Origin: Dioscorea cayenensis subsp. rotundata | Lineage: Eukaryota > Streptophyta > Magnoliopsida > Dioscoreales > Dioscoreaceae | Direction of reading: 5' to 3' | Assembly (NCBI RefSeq): GCF_009730915.1 | Contig: NC_052476.1 | Location: 17,018,162-17,082,161, forward strand | Length of the DNA: 64,000 nt | Part shown: positions 49,269-61,714 of the stretch, one piece after another | How positions within the stretch are numbered: the first letter of the stretch is position 1 | Layout: each line of letters opens with the position of its first letter | Position numbers and translations under genes: made by a program | Notes under the pieces: generated by a model | The model's input: only the letters and a program-made list of their open reading frames with translations | What the model was told of the DNA's origin: nothing | The model's database searches: none

Positions 49269-49583
49269 TTTATAAAATTGGTATAATCACCAAAATAGTT
49301 TATATACTTTTTTTTTTCTTTTTTTTGGTCCCTCTACTCATAAATACTCCAGATTAGTCCCTCTATTTTTGAAAAAATGCCCACTTAGTTAGAAATGCTT
49401 TCAACTAGTCCCTCTAGTTATGCTATTTTTAAAAATAAAGAGATTAGTTGAGAGCATTTCTAATTAAATGGGTACATTTTCAAAAATAAAAAGGCTAATT
49501 AGACGTATTTCTGAATAGAAGGACTAAAAGAGAAGAGAAAGAAAAATATAGGGAATAATTAGAGTATCATACCTATAAAATTA
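49269..49583. mobile_element. Foldback element with ~140-bp inverted arms
   Basis: The left arm has TATAAAATTGGTATAATCAC, GGTCCCTCTACTCATAAATA and TTAGTCCCTCTATTTTTGAA. The right arm, reverse-complemented, has TTTTATAGGTATGATACTCT, AGTCCTTCTATTCAGAAATA and AATTAGCCTTTTTATTTTTG. The arms meet near 49425 with almost no spacer. No coding. Confidence 0.75.
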
Positions 49584-49931
49584 TTAATACGATCAAGAAA
49601 ACATCACATTACATGCCACTTCCCACAAGAAACACGAATAATAATAATAATATTCTAAATACTTAGCACTTAGCATCTGCTGCTCAACCTCTCACTCTCA
49701 CGGGCGATGCCCATTTTGTGTTCATAACGCATCCTCGCCCAAACAAACAAATTAAAATAAATAAATAACAAAATAAAAAAAGGATCCACTATTTTTTTTA
49801 ACATCGGCTGTGGTGTTCAACACTTTTCCATGCAGCTAAAGGGAAAGAGATTTCAATAAAACTGAAGGCCAAACATTCTTAAATAAATCAGTTTTGTTTA
49901 AAAAAAAAAAACACATAAGAGGAGAGCTTAA

Positions 49932-50503
49932 GGCTTTGCTTGGGGTGAAGGGTTATGGAGGGTTTGGGAGGGTTTTGGAGGTAAGGGTTATTTGAACCCT
50001 TGCTTGGGGTGAGGGGTTGAGAGTGAAGTAAAAGTTTGGGAGGTAAATGGAGGGTTGAAAACACCCCATTTTACCTCCACTTTCTCAACCCTCCAAATTG
50101 GAGGGTTGAGGAGGGTTCATATTTTTTTATGACAAGAATGCCCTTAGTAGAATAATATAATGACCGAATAATAAATAGTGTTTTTTCTTAAAATTATTAT
50201 TTTTTAATTAAAAAATTATTATTTTGTTATTATTGGTTTATATCTCAAAGCGTAAACATCCTATTTTGGTAATATTTTATGATAACAAATATTGGAAGCA
50301 TAAGACATATCAAGGATATTTTGGTAATATTAGTACCAACCCTTACTTTCCTTTACCTCCAATCCAAACACAAAAAATTAAATAACCTTCCTTTATTTTA
50401 CTCTTACCCCAAGCATGATATAAGTTCAATCCTTACCTTCCCTTCCTTTACCTTACCTTACCTTACTTTATGAACCTTCCCCAAACTCCATCCAAGCAAG
50501 GCC
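49932..50503. mobile_element. Tourist/PIF-Harbinger-like MITE (572 bp)
   Basis: Inverted ends GGCTTTGCTTGGGGTG and GGCCTTGCTTGGATGG, with TSD TAA on both sides (49929-49931 and 50504-50506). The empty site GGAGAGCTTAAGCCTTAAGG survives in the other LTR of the host Copia element near 60374. Subterminal parts are rich in GGAGGGTT/CCTTACC words. Confidence 0.9.
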
Positions 50504-50528
50504 TAAGCCTTAAGACCTATACACAATG

Positions 50529-51127
50529 TGTTGGCCCAATCCAATTCTTGGCCCAATCCAATTCTTGGCCCAAACCAATTATCATACTCCACCAACATGG
50601 AAGGGTTCATTTCTATCATGACTTGGTGATAGGTGCAGAGAGTTAGTGGGGGAATATTTTATATTATTTGGGGTTAAGTGTCACCTATAAGTTGGAACCA
50701 GAGTATTCCCTGGTTCCAGAACCAGGGGAGATGAGTTCATCAATGTGAGCCTTTGGATCAAAATGATCCTAGCCCTTGGTTTGTTAAGTGAAGAGCTATA
50801 TAAACCCCCATGACAATTGTAAAGACACACAAATGAGAATGAGGAAATTAGAGAGAAAGAAGAAGGGTGAGAAGTGTGAGAAAATATTCTGAGAGTTAGT
50901 CTATTCTTCTAATATAAGAAAGGATACTTGTTTTCTCCTTATTATTAGAGAGAGTTTGTAATTCCTGAAATTTTTCCTACTTAGTAAATTTCTTCTATCC
51001 TTGCCCGTGGTTTTTACCCTAATTATTTAGGGGTTTTCCATGTGATATCTTTGTGTTCTTTATTTTTCAGCATTATTCTTATTTATTTTGTTGTGATACT
51101 GCTATATTCGGTCCTAAATTTCCCACA
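50529..51127 (+). repeat. 5' LTR of Copia element 1
   Basis: 599 bp. TATA box CTATATAAAC at 50796-50805, followed by the R/U5 region and terminal CCCACA. A segment of about 50 bp near 50690-50740, absent from the 3' LTR, contains the inverted pair TGGAACCAG / CTGGTTCCA. Confidence 0.93.
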
Positions 51128-51129
51128 AG

Positions 51130-51145
51130 TGGTACCAGAGCCAGG
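51130..51145 (+). other. Primer-binding site of Copia element 1
   Basis: TGGTACCAGAGCCAGG, two bases after the LTR end. It is close to the complement of plant initiator tRNA-Met, as usual in Copia elements. Confidence 0.85.
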
Positions 51146-51289
51146 CTTAAGGTGTGTATATATATCTACTTATCATATGCTCTGTGGCTGCCACTAATAG
51201 TGGATCCTCCACATCAGAAAATAAGTTAGATTATTATTCACCCTTTGTAGGAACTGGTTACTGCCTTTGAAGCAGTCTGTGATAAAGCA

Positions 51290-54200
51290 ATGGCAGCAAA
51301 GTATGATATTGAAAAATTCAACGGGAGTAATTTCTCACTATGAAAGCTAAAGATGAAGGCAATCCTGAGGAAGGACAACCGCTTGACGGTCATCATTGAA
51401 AGGCCTACTAAGGTCAAAGATGACAAGTGGAACGAGATGGACAGGAACGCCGTTGCCAACCTTCATCTGGCTCTCGCTGATGGAGTTCTATCAAGCATAG
51501 CGGAGAAGAATACGTCAAAGGAGATCTGGGATCATCTCACTACATTGTACGAGGCTAAATCACTCCATAACAAAATTTTCCTTATGAGGAGACTCTATAC
51601 TTTATGTATAGCAGAATCTACTTCAGTGACAGAGCACATGAACACACTAAACACTCTATTTTCCCAACACACATCATTGGGACATACAATAAAGTCAGGT
51701 GAACGTGCGAAAATTCTACTCCAAAGTCTACCAGATTCATATGATCAACTCGTCATCAACTTAACAAACAATGTCCCCACGGACAGTCTAGTCTTTGACA
51801 ACATTGCAGCTACTGTTCTGGAGGAAGAGAGTCACCGCAAGAATAAGGAAGACAAGTTAGCAAGTTCACAACAAGTAGAGGCCTTGACAGTGACGAAAGG
51901 AAGACCAACAGAACGTGGATCTAGTGGGAGCTACAATCATGGTAGATCAAAATCAAGAAGTAAGAAGACTTTCAAGTGCTACCACTATGGCAAGAAAGGT
52001 TACTTGAAGAAGGATTGTTGGAGTCTAAATAAAAAAGGATTCCAATCCTCATGGTGTGTGAAGCAACAACTACATCAGGTAAAAGATTTGCTAATGTATG
52101 GCTTCTTGATTCAGCAGCCACTTTTCACATTACCTCCCGAAAAGAATGGCTCCATCACTATGAACCTATCTCTGGGGGATTTATGTACAGCTGCAACGAT
52201 CAAGCTTTAAAGATTGTTGGCATTGGCACCATCAAACTGAAATGTATGATGGCACGATTCAGACTATACAAGAAGTCCGACATGTGGAGGGCCTCAAGAA
52301 GAATTTGTTGCCTATAGGACAACTTGATGATCTTGGCTGCAAAATTGAAGTCCAGAACAAGATCATGAAGGTAATTCGAGGAGTGCTTGTATGCATGAAT
52401 GGAGAAAAGATAGCTGCAAATTTATACATACTGAAAGGAGAAACTTTGCAAGAAGGAGAAGCTTCAGTTGCCACAAATGGTCCAATTGAAAGATGCACAA
52501 TGACATGGCACAGGAAACTTGGACACATGTCAGAGCAAGGAATGAAGATTCTTACAGAAATGAATCTACTTCATGGTCTCACAAAGGTAACATTACACTT
52601 TTGTGAACATTGCATTGTGAGTAAGCAACATCGACTGAAGTTCAGCACATCTAATTCAAGAAGTAAATCAATTCTAGAATTGGTTCAATCTGATGTGTGG
52701 CAAGCACCAGTTACATCCTTGAGAGGAGCAAATTACTTTGTATCATTTATTGATGATTATTCCAGAAGATGTTGGGTGTACCCTATCAAGAGGAAGTCTG
52801 ATGTGTTTCAAGTCTTCAAATTCTACAAAGTGCGGCTGGAACTTGAATCTGGGGAAAAGATCAAGTGCTTGAGGACTGATAATGGAGGAGAATACACTGG
52901 CAAAGAATTTGATGGATTCTGTAAGCAAGAAGGCATAAAAAAGCAGTTCACTACAACATACACTCCTCAACAAAATGGAGTGGCAAAGTGGATGAACATA
53001 ACTCTGTTGGAAAGAACAAGAGCCATGATGGGAGTTGCAGGCTTAGACAAGAAGTTCCGGGCAGAAGCAGTCAGCACCGCCTGTTATGTGGTAAATAGGG
53101 CTCCATCAACTGCAATCGAGTTGAAGACACCAATGGAGATGTGGACTAGTAAGTCAGTTAATTATTCAAACCTTCATATATTTGGAAGTCCTGTATATGT
53201 AATGTACAATACCCAAGAAACTATAAAGCTGGATCCAAAATCCAGAAAATGTATGTTTCTAGGATATGCTAATGGTGTTAAGGGATACCGCCTGTGGGAT
53301 CCCACTGCCCATAAGGTTGTAATCAGCAGGGATGTTATCTTCATAGAAGATAAAGAACAAGAGCAAGTAGATGGTGAAAGCACTTCAAAAGAAAGCATAG
53401 AGACTACAATAGTACAGGTAGAAAAAGAAGTTGAAGCTACACCAGAGCACGAGGTACAAGAGCCAGGTGAATATAAAGTTCCAGAAGTTTGGCCGTCAAC
53501 TCGTACAAGAAAGGCACCAAGTTGGCATTCTGACTATATTATGGAGGGTAATATTGCTTACTGTCTTCTAACTGAGGATGGAGAGCCATCAACTCTTCAA
53601 GAAGCACTGAACAATTTAGATGCGTCTCAGTGGATGGCAGCAATGGAAGAAGAAATTGAAGCTCTTCATAAAAATAGGACATGGGAACTGGTGTCACTAC
53701 CACAAGGGCGAAAGCTCATTGGCAACAAGTGGGTTTACAAGATCAAGCGCAATAGTGATGATTAAGTAGATCATTGTCGTGCAAGATTAGTGGTAAAAGG
53801 ATATGGTCAAAAGGAAGGTATTAACTTCAATGAAATATTTTCACCTGTAGTTTGACTCACAACAGTTCGAGTAGTCCTAGCAATGAGTGCTACATTTGAC
53901 TTGCAGCTTGAGCAGTTAGATGTCAAAATTGCATTTCTTCATGGAGATCTTGAAGAAGAAATTTACATGCTCCAACCAGAAGGATTTGAAGAAAAAGGTA
54001 AAGAGAACTTGTTTTATAGGTTGAACAAATCTCTGTACAGTCTAAAGCAGGCGCCAAGATGTTGGTACAAGAGATTTGATTACTTCATCATGAGCCTTGG
54101 ATACAACAGATTCAATACAGACCCTTGTGCATATTTCAAGAGGTTTGAAGAAGAAGATTTCATCTTCTTGTTGCTGTACGTTGACGACATATTGGTAGCA

Positions 54201-55142
54201 GGCCCCAACAAAGATCGTATCAAGGAGTTGAAGGCACAATTGGCTAGGGAGTTTGAAATGAAGGACTTGGGACCGGAAAACAAGATTCTAGGGATGCAAA
54301 TTCACCGAGACAGAAATAATAGGAAGATTTGACTTTCTCAGAAAACTTATCTGAAGAAGATCTTACGACGCTTCAACATGCAAGACTGTAAGCCAATTTC
54401 TATCCCCACTTCCTGTTAATTTCAAGTTATCCTTAAGTATATGTCCTAGCAGTGAAGAAGAGAGGATGGAGATATCTCAAGTACCGTATGCATCAGTGGT
54501 CGGAAGCCTAATGTTCGCTATGATCTGTATAAGACCAGACATTGCACATACAATAGGAGTGGTAAATCGGTACATGGCAAATCCTGGTTGAGAGCATTAG
54601 AATATTGTTAAGAAGATTCTCAGATACATAAAGAGAACCTTAGATGTTGTATTATGTTATGGGGGATCAGACTTTACTGTCAGTGGATATGTTGATGCTG
54701 ATTATGTAGGATATTTTGATAAAAGCAAATCCATTATTGGATATGTGTTCACACTAGTAGAAGGAGCTGTGAGCTGGGTTTCAAAACTACAGTCAATCGT
54801 GGCTACATCAACGACAGAAGCAGAGTATTTGGCTACTACACAAGCCAGCAAAGAAGCAGTGTGGTTGAAGATGGTGTTGGAAGAACTCAGGTATAAACAA
54901 GAGAATATCACTCTATATTGTGACAACAGAGTGCATTGCATCTTGCAAGGAATCCAGCATTTTATTCAAAGACAAAACATATCAGAGTTCAGTACCACTT
55001 CGTTCGTGAGAAAGTAGAAGAAGATATAGTGGACATGCAAAAGATTCATACCAAGGATAGCCTAGCAAATTTCATAACAAAAGCAATCAACGCTAACAGA
55101 TTCATATGGTGCCGATCCTCTTATGGCCTGACAGTGACATAA
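51290..55142 (+). pseudogene. Copia element 1 gag-pol polyprotein, with stops
   Basis: Gag starts at ATG 51290 (MAAKYDIEKFNGSNFSL), with TGA at 51341 in place of Trp. The UBN2-type gag ends in a damaged knuckle (CYHYGKKGYLKKDCW; Tyr replaces Cys and His). After a frameshift near 52050: protease LLDSAATFHIT, GAG-pre-integrase WHRKLGHMSEQG, CEHC, integrase LVQSDVW and LRTDNGGEYTG. The third acid is lost in QQNGVAKWMN. RT has QLDVKIAFLHGDLEEEIYML and intact YVDDILV. RNase H has SGYVDADYVG and STTEAEYLA. Further stops: TAA 53763, TGA 53853, TGA 54330, TGA 54589, TAG 54598. Not translatable as one protein. Confidence 0.92.
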
Positions 55143-55219
55143 GCAACATCGAATGGTAAGGTTGAAAGAATGGTGTGAAGATCTGATTGTCTTCAAATCA
55201 AATCTTCAAGTGGGAGAAT

Positions 55220-55769
55220 TGTTGGCCCAAACTAATTCTTGGCCCAAACCAATTGTCATACTCCACCAACATGGAAGGGCAAGGATGACATTTCTTCATT
55301 TCTGTCATGACTTGGTGGTAGGTGAAGAGAGTTAGTGGGGGAATATTTTATATTATTTGGGGTTAGGTGCCACCTACCCCATCAATGTGAGCCTTTGGAT
55401 CTAAATGATCATAGCCCTTGGTTTGTTAGGTGAAGGGCTATATAAACCTCCAATGATAATTGTAAAGACACACAAGTGAGAGTGAGAAAATTAGAGAGAA
55501 AAAAGAAGGGTGAGAAGTGTGAGAAAATATTCTGAGAGTTAGTCTATTCTCCTAGTATAAGAGGATACTGGTTTTCTCCTTATTATTAGAGAGAGTTTGT
55601 AACTCCTGAAATTTTTCCCACTTAGTAAATTTCTTCAATCTTTGCCCTTGGTTTTTACCCTAATTATTTAGGGGTTTTCCACGTAATATCTTTGTGTTCT
55701 TTATTTTTCAGCATTATTCTTATTTATTTTGCCGCAATACTGCTATATTCGGTCCTACATTTCCCCACA
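55220..55769 (+). repeat. 3' LTR of Copia element 1
   Basis: 550 bp, same ends as the 5' LTR. Compared with it, this copy lacks the ~50-bp hairpin segment and has a few extra bases near 55280 (GCAAGGATGACATTTCTTC). Confidence 0.93.
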
Positions 55770-55899
55770 CAATGATCAATAGAGAATTCTGGAAGAATAT
55801 TTATAACCAGAAACTAACAGCCCATTCCAAAAAATCCAATGAATGTAAAATGTTAAATTTAACACCCCCCCTCAAACTCAATATGGGAGAGAAGAAACC

Positions 55900-58800
55900 A
55901 GGTTGAGTTTGGAGACCAATTCACGGAAGTGATTTGGTAAATGTGACTTAGTGAAGAGATCTGCAATATGTGCATTGAAAGGAGTTGACTCAAGATGTAA
56001 AGTCCCACAAAGGAGATGTTGACTTATAAAGTGATAATCAATTTCAATATGTTTGGTTTGTTAATGGAAGATATCATTATGTTCAATTTGAATGGCACCA
56101 TGATTGTCACAAAGAAGAGTTGTTGCATATGAAAGAGGAACACCGAGGTCTTGAAGCAACCATCGCAACCACACAAGCTTTGAGGAAGTGTCAGCAAGAG
56201 CTTGATATTCAACTTCAATACTGGATCGAGCAACAAAAGTTTGCTTTTTTGCTTTTCTATGAGATAAGTGAGTGCCCTAAAAAGAAACAATTACCACTAG
56301 TGAATCTTCGATCAGTGGGATCACCGGCCCAGTCAAAATCAGAATATACTCGTAATTCTATAGGTGAATGAGAAGAGTAATGAAGACCATGAAACAAGGT
56401 TCCTTTGACATAGTAAAGAATGTGAAGTATAGTTGCATAATGAGTACTCCTGGTTGCAGCCATAAATTGACTAACTACATGTACTAGATGAGCTATATTA
56501 GGGCGAGTCACTATGAGGTAGATAAGGCTCCCAACTAACAATTGATAAAGAGTGGGATTATCTAAAGCCTTACCATCTAATGGTGTAAATTTTTTATTTG
56601 CTTCAAGAGTAGTTGAAATAATTTCAGCATCAGTGAACCCTGTTCGAGATAAAAGATCTGTAGTATATTTTGCTTGAGAAAGAAAATAAACAATATCATC
56701 AGAAGTAACCTCTAGTCCAAGAAAATAAGTAAGATGACCAAGATCTTTCATCTCGAATTGTTAGCCAAATAATGCTTGAGTTCAGTGATTCCTTAAAGAT
56801 CATTTCCAGTTTTAATCATATCATCAACATAAAGCATCAAGAAAATTGATCCATGCTTAGAGTGGTGAATAAAGAGAGCATGATTAAGAACTAGAGTTAA
56901 AGCCAAACTGAGTTGCAACAATACTGAACTTGGCAAACCAAGCACGTGGTGCTTGTTTAATACCATACAAGTCTCACCGAAGACGACATTCTTTGTTAGG
57001 AGGATGATCATAGCAAAGTGGAGGTAACATGTACACCTCCTTAGTAAGATCTCCATTGAGAAAGGCATTTTCAACATCTATCTAAAAAAGTTGCCAATGT
57101 CTAACAATAGCTGTTATAAGTAAGTTGTGAACAAAGGTAATGTGGGTAATAGGAGCAAAAGTTTCTTCATAATCAATGCCATGTTCCTGAGTGAAACCCC
57201 TAGCAACTAAACGAGCCTTATAGCATTCAACTGAACCAATAGAATTGATCTTAATTTTGTAAACCCATTTACAACCAACAATTGACTTACCAGCAAGCAA
57301 ATCAACCAGATCCCAAGTATGTGCCTTATTTAAGGCTTGCAATTCTTCTTCCATTGCTTGCTACCAAAGAGGATTAGAGTAATTATTGGAAAGTATTAGG
57401 TTTATGTAAAGAAATAGTAGAAGAACAACAATGATAATCATGGAGATGGGAAGACATTTGACTTACTTTGGTTGAGTGTCTTAAGGGTGCAGAGTTAGAC
57501 TAGGAGGACCCATACTCAGACTCTTGGGCAAGTTGAACATTATGTGTAAGATCATCAGAAGAGCCATAATCATTGGGTGTGACTGCAATAGGATTGCTAG
57601 ATGAACTAGCAGATAAGTTACTGCAAGGTAAGGTACTTGAAGATTCATTGGGAAACAAATTAATCGAGGTATCAGTAAAATACAAAACATCTAAATTTGG
57701 AATTTGAAAATCAGATAAAGATGAAAAAATTTTGTACTCCCAAAAGGTGACACGACATGAAACTCAAAGTCGTTTTGAAATAGGATCCCAACATTGATAG
57801 TCTTTATGCTCAATTCCATAACCAAAGAAACAGCATAAATGAGCTCAAGGCTTAAGTTTGTTGTGCTCATGAGGTTGAAGTTGAACAAAGCATATGCAAC
57901 CAAAAGTACATAACATATGATAATTAGCTGAGAAATCCTATAGTCATTCATATAGTGAAATATTACCAATAGTAGGTGTACGGATACGATTGATAGTATA
58001 GACAACTATGAGAACACCTTATCCCAAAAACATTCAGGGCATTTGATGAGATAAGCAAAGCATGGGCGGAATCCAAGATATGCCTATGTTTGCGTTCTGT
58101 ATGTCCATTTTGCTCTAAAGTTCCATAGCAAGATCGCTTAATCACAATGCCTGAAGTGAAAGAGAAAGAGCAAGATTAGTTTCTTTGTATTCTATCTTAT
58201 TATCCAAACGAAAAACTTTTGTAGTGTGGGAAAATTAGGCTTTTACCATGGCGACAAAGTTGGAAATGATTTCAGAGATTTTAGATCGAGTTTTCATAAG
58301 ATATATCCAAGTGTAATGAGAGTAATCATCAACAAAAATAACAAAATACTTGGAACCTCCCATAGTTTCATGGGGCGAAGGCCCCCAATATCAAAATCCA
58401 CTAAATAAAAAAGAGCTAAAGAAACACTTGCACTCAAATTAAAAGGAAGAGCATGATGTTTTGTAAGTGTACAAGAAGTGCAATCGAAATTTTCTTCCAC
58501 TGATCCTAATTTCCCACTGGAAACTAATGATTTTATTCCAGAAGAAGAAGCATGACCAAGACGAGAATGCCAAACTTTAAAAGATGTAGAAGCTTGGAAA
58601 GGTTCTTATGAGGAATTCTTAAAGAAACTAGTTCAAACAAGTGTCCTACTTTACGGCCAGTCCCAAGAATCTCTCCCGTCTGAGGATCCTGCACACAACA
58701 ACCATGATTAGAAAATGTAACATTAAGATCCAACTCAGTCAATTGACCAACAGAGATAAGATTCAAAGACAATTTTGGAACATGAAAAATATCAGACAGA

Positions 58801-59973
58801 TTCAACTTAGAATTACAAATGTTACCAACATAACTGACTGGTAAAGTGGAATTGTCTACAGTGCGAACTATGGGAACACGGCATATCTTATTTTTGGTGG
58901 CAAAGACATCATCAGTAGGATTTATATGATTGCAACAACCAGAGTTATAATACTAGGGAATAGGATTACTTGTTGTAGTAGAAAGAACATTAGATGAACT
59001 TGTTTTGTCAGTCATTTGTCTGACAAGATTTTCCAAATCATTCAAAGAAATAGTTAAAAACTATAAGGAAGGAGAAGCAATTGATCCTTCAGTGACAGTA
59101 GTAGTAGTGCTAACTGGCTTGGGCCCTTGAAAAACATTTCTTGGAATCTGATGACCTAACCCTGTAGCATGTTTTGACTACAAATGATAACACTTAGAAA
59201 TGAGATAACCAGCCTTTTTATAATACCTACAAACCTTTTTATTAAAAGTCATGGATGATGAAGAAGTAGGAACAGTTGATGATGTTGAAACTCCAACGGC
59301 TAGAATATCTGAAGTATGAGTAGAATGCTAAGATTTTAGAGTAGTAAGTCTAGTTTCTTCGGATAAATTTTGTGAGATTACAACATCAAATGAAGATGAA
59401 GGCTCCCTATGAAATAATGAACTACGAACTGACTCAAAGTTATTTGTAAGAGCCATACAAAGTTGATAGACTTGCAATCTTCCTTGAGTTTAGCATAATT
59501 TTCAGCATCTTCATTGCACTTCCAAGATGGCTCACTCATCGACATTTGTTCCTAAATAGGCTGTATCTAGGATAAAAAAATCATGAACAGACTGGCATGG
59601 TTGTTGTTTGAGATGAGCAAGATCACAGAATAATTTACATCCAAGTGCTTAGCCTTTAGTGGAATATTTCCAACCCAAGAAATCCCAAATCTCCTTTGTA
59701 GTACCAACCCATCCAAACTGATTTTTGATTTGAGGATGAATAGTATTGTGAAGCCATGTTAGAACTTGATGATTTTTACAATCCCAATCCTCAAATCTAT
59801 CACAGAATTCATTTTTTCTCATCTTCTTTCTTGACAAGTTTGGTTGTCTCGCCTACAATAAAACACCACAACTTCCTTCCCTTGAGAAAGCTATACATTT
59901 CATCAACCCATGACAGATAATTTGAACCATTAAAAACAGTCTAAATGGGTTTAGAAAATTCATATTTTTTCAT
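55900..59973 (-). pseudogene. Copia element 2 gag-pol, heavily decayed
   Basis: From the 5' side on the minus strand: gag near 59973 (FNGSNYLSWVDEMYSFLKGR, then FEDWDCKNHQVLTWLHNT). A GAG-pre-integrase/protease region follows (IFHVPKLSLNLISVGQLTEL and CTSCTLTKHHALPF). RT starts at 57354 with MEEELQALNKAHTWDLVDL, KWVYKIKINSIGSVECYKAR and GIDYEETFAPI. The connection is QFEMKDLGHLTYFLGLEV. RNase H has YSDFDWAGDPTDRRFTSG and the tail HIADLFTKSHLPNHFRELVS. The YVDD segment and much of integrase are broken by stops. The many short frames across this interval are pieces of this one polyprotein. Confidence 0.85.
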
Positions 59974-60270
59974 GAATACAATTTAGAATAACCAGATGCG
60001 CAAGTCACCACAATGATGAGTACTTTTGGCAAGATGCAAAATATTCATGCACCAATCTCTTATACAAAAATAAAAAAAAAACAAAGGAGATTTGAAGAAG
60101 ATGGCCAATTTCATGTAGGGAAAACCCTTGGAGTTTATGAAAGCTGGGTGTTCTTCAAATGTCAAGAAGCTTGATTGAACTTTAAATGGAAAAATTTGAG
60201 AAAGCTCATTGAAGATGGAAAAGTTACTAGTATGAAAAAGCCACAAGAAGATCTTCCCAATATGAACTTT

Positions 60271-60283
60271 GCTCTAGCACCAA
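60271..60283 (-). other. Primer-binding site of Copia element 2
   Basis: The minus strand reads TTGGTGCTAGAGC at the inner edge of the 5' LTR, a mutated initiator tRNA-Met site (compare TTGGTATCAGAGC). Confidence 0.7.
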
Positions 60284-60457
60284 GCTAAAAGGAAAGAGAT
60301 TTCAATGAAACTGAAGGGCAAACCTTCTTGAATAAATCAACCTTTGGTTACAAAAGTCAGGAAAAACATAAGAGGAGAGCTTAAGCCTTAAGGCCTATGT
60401 ACAATGATCAATAGAGAATCTTGGAAGTTTACAACTAGAAACCAATAAAGCTTGTGG

Positions 60458-61667
60458 CAGGGGCGGCTCAAGGCTTATAAAGGCCTAAAGCCTAAGCATA
60501 AAACATGGTCCTAATTAGTTAATAAGAATTTTTTTAATAAAAAAAACTACAATGTAAAATAAATAATAACAAAATGATAGGCACCACCAACGGTCTTCAG
60601 ATCAATTAGCACTTGGGTCCTCTGTGAGGTCCTTTTGCAGTCGGTGAGGGATCTATCCAGCAGGGTGAAAGCACAAAGGGGTGGAGATATTAACTCCCAG
60701 TTTGTGCAGCCCTTGAGTTCCCTTAAATGGGGTATGCTTGCCATTTATTTGTCAAACAAAAATGATAGACACTAAAACAAACAACAAAAAGCAAATAAAA
60801 AGATTATAAAATAAAGCTAGCTCGGAAAGAAGAGCCTTCTTTTACATAAACCTACAATATGCGTCATTCAATTAGGTCGTTCAAAACCTTAGGGTTTTGT
60901 CCTATCAGATTAAGCAAGTTTATTTGCCATTAAATTCTGTTGTCTAGGAATGAGATCCGACATAACGTTGGACCAAGTCTTCAGAAGTTGTTTAGCTAAC
61001 CTGATATCATCTTTGTATCTCCAAAGCACAATTAATTATTCATGTTGGAAAAGATCGGTGAGGCTCAAGTAATCTGACAAAATACAAGTTGATCAAAGGT
61101 TCCTTTGGGAACATAGCTTAAGCATCATAGCAATTGCAAATGTTTCATTTTAGGTTTTAGGCTTGAAAAGAAAGCCACTGCTAATGCAGCGATGATTATC
61201 ACAATCAAGAATTCAATATCAATTAGCAAAAATAAAAACCCCCAAAAAGTAATTAGAATCATGATTTATAATAGAAATTATAAAATATGACCGTTAGTTA
61301 CTCACACCTACAATTGTTTTTTTTTTTTTGTTGGTTGGGAGAAATAGAGAATAGTTATGCATTGAAGCTACATTTTTTTGTATATAGATTTGTTTGTTGG
61401 GAGAAATAGAGAATTAGTTTTGCATTGAAGCTACATTTTTTTGATAAAAGAATTTAAATCGGTACAGTATTAACTAAAAATTTAAGTAAAATCTAATTAT
61501 ACAATAAATAATTATTATGATTACAAGGATAACATTTTAAAGTTAATAATAAAGCTGCAAATTAAATTTATAAGTTATTCTTATAATCATATTGATAAGA
61601 TTTTAAAAACTATATTGGTTTAAACTTAGATGGTTGCTCAACTATTTTTACCATTGAGCCACCACTG
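60458..61667. mobile_element. Non-autonomous hAT element, CAGGGGCGG type (1210 bp)
   Basis: Perfect 8-bp duplication GCTTGTGG (60450-60457 and 61668-61675). Ends CAGGGGCGGCTCAAGG and, reverse-complemented, CAGTGGTGGCTCAATGG, of the Tip100-like kind. It is inserted in the 5' LTR of Copia element 2, and the uninterrupted version is present near 55815-55835. The interior carries a gene fragment resembling an RNase H domain. Confidence 0.9.
60900..61180 (-). pseudogene. RNase H-like (RVT_3-type) gene fragment inside the hAT
   Basis: One minus-strand frame, with stops, reads SDYLSLTDLFQHE, then LWRYKDDIRLAKQLLKTW and IPRQQNLMANKLA. The last word resembles the PRxxNxxADxLA end of RNase H domains found in LINEs and in plant RVT_3 proteins. 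The evidence is a short pattern match only, and could be chance. Confidence 0.35.
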
Positions 61668-61714
61668 GCTTGTGGAACCCATTTGAAAGAATCCAATGAA
61701 TGTAAAATATTAAA

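Larger units (their letters stand above)
50529..55769 (+). mobile_element. Copia element 1, complete in length (5241 bp)
   Basis: TSD CAATG at 50524-50528 and 55770-55774. LTRs are 50529-51127 and 55220-55769, both TGTTGGCCCAA...CCCACA. Primer site TGGTACCAGAGCCAGG at 51130-51145 and polypurine AAGTGGGAGAA just before the 3' LTR. Gene order gag-protease-integrase-RT-RNase H with the conserved blocks of the Tork/Tnt1 type. It is inserted in the 3' LTR of Copia element 2, in the opposite direction, and the empty site TACAATGATCAATAGAG survives at about 60403. Confidence 0.95.
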
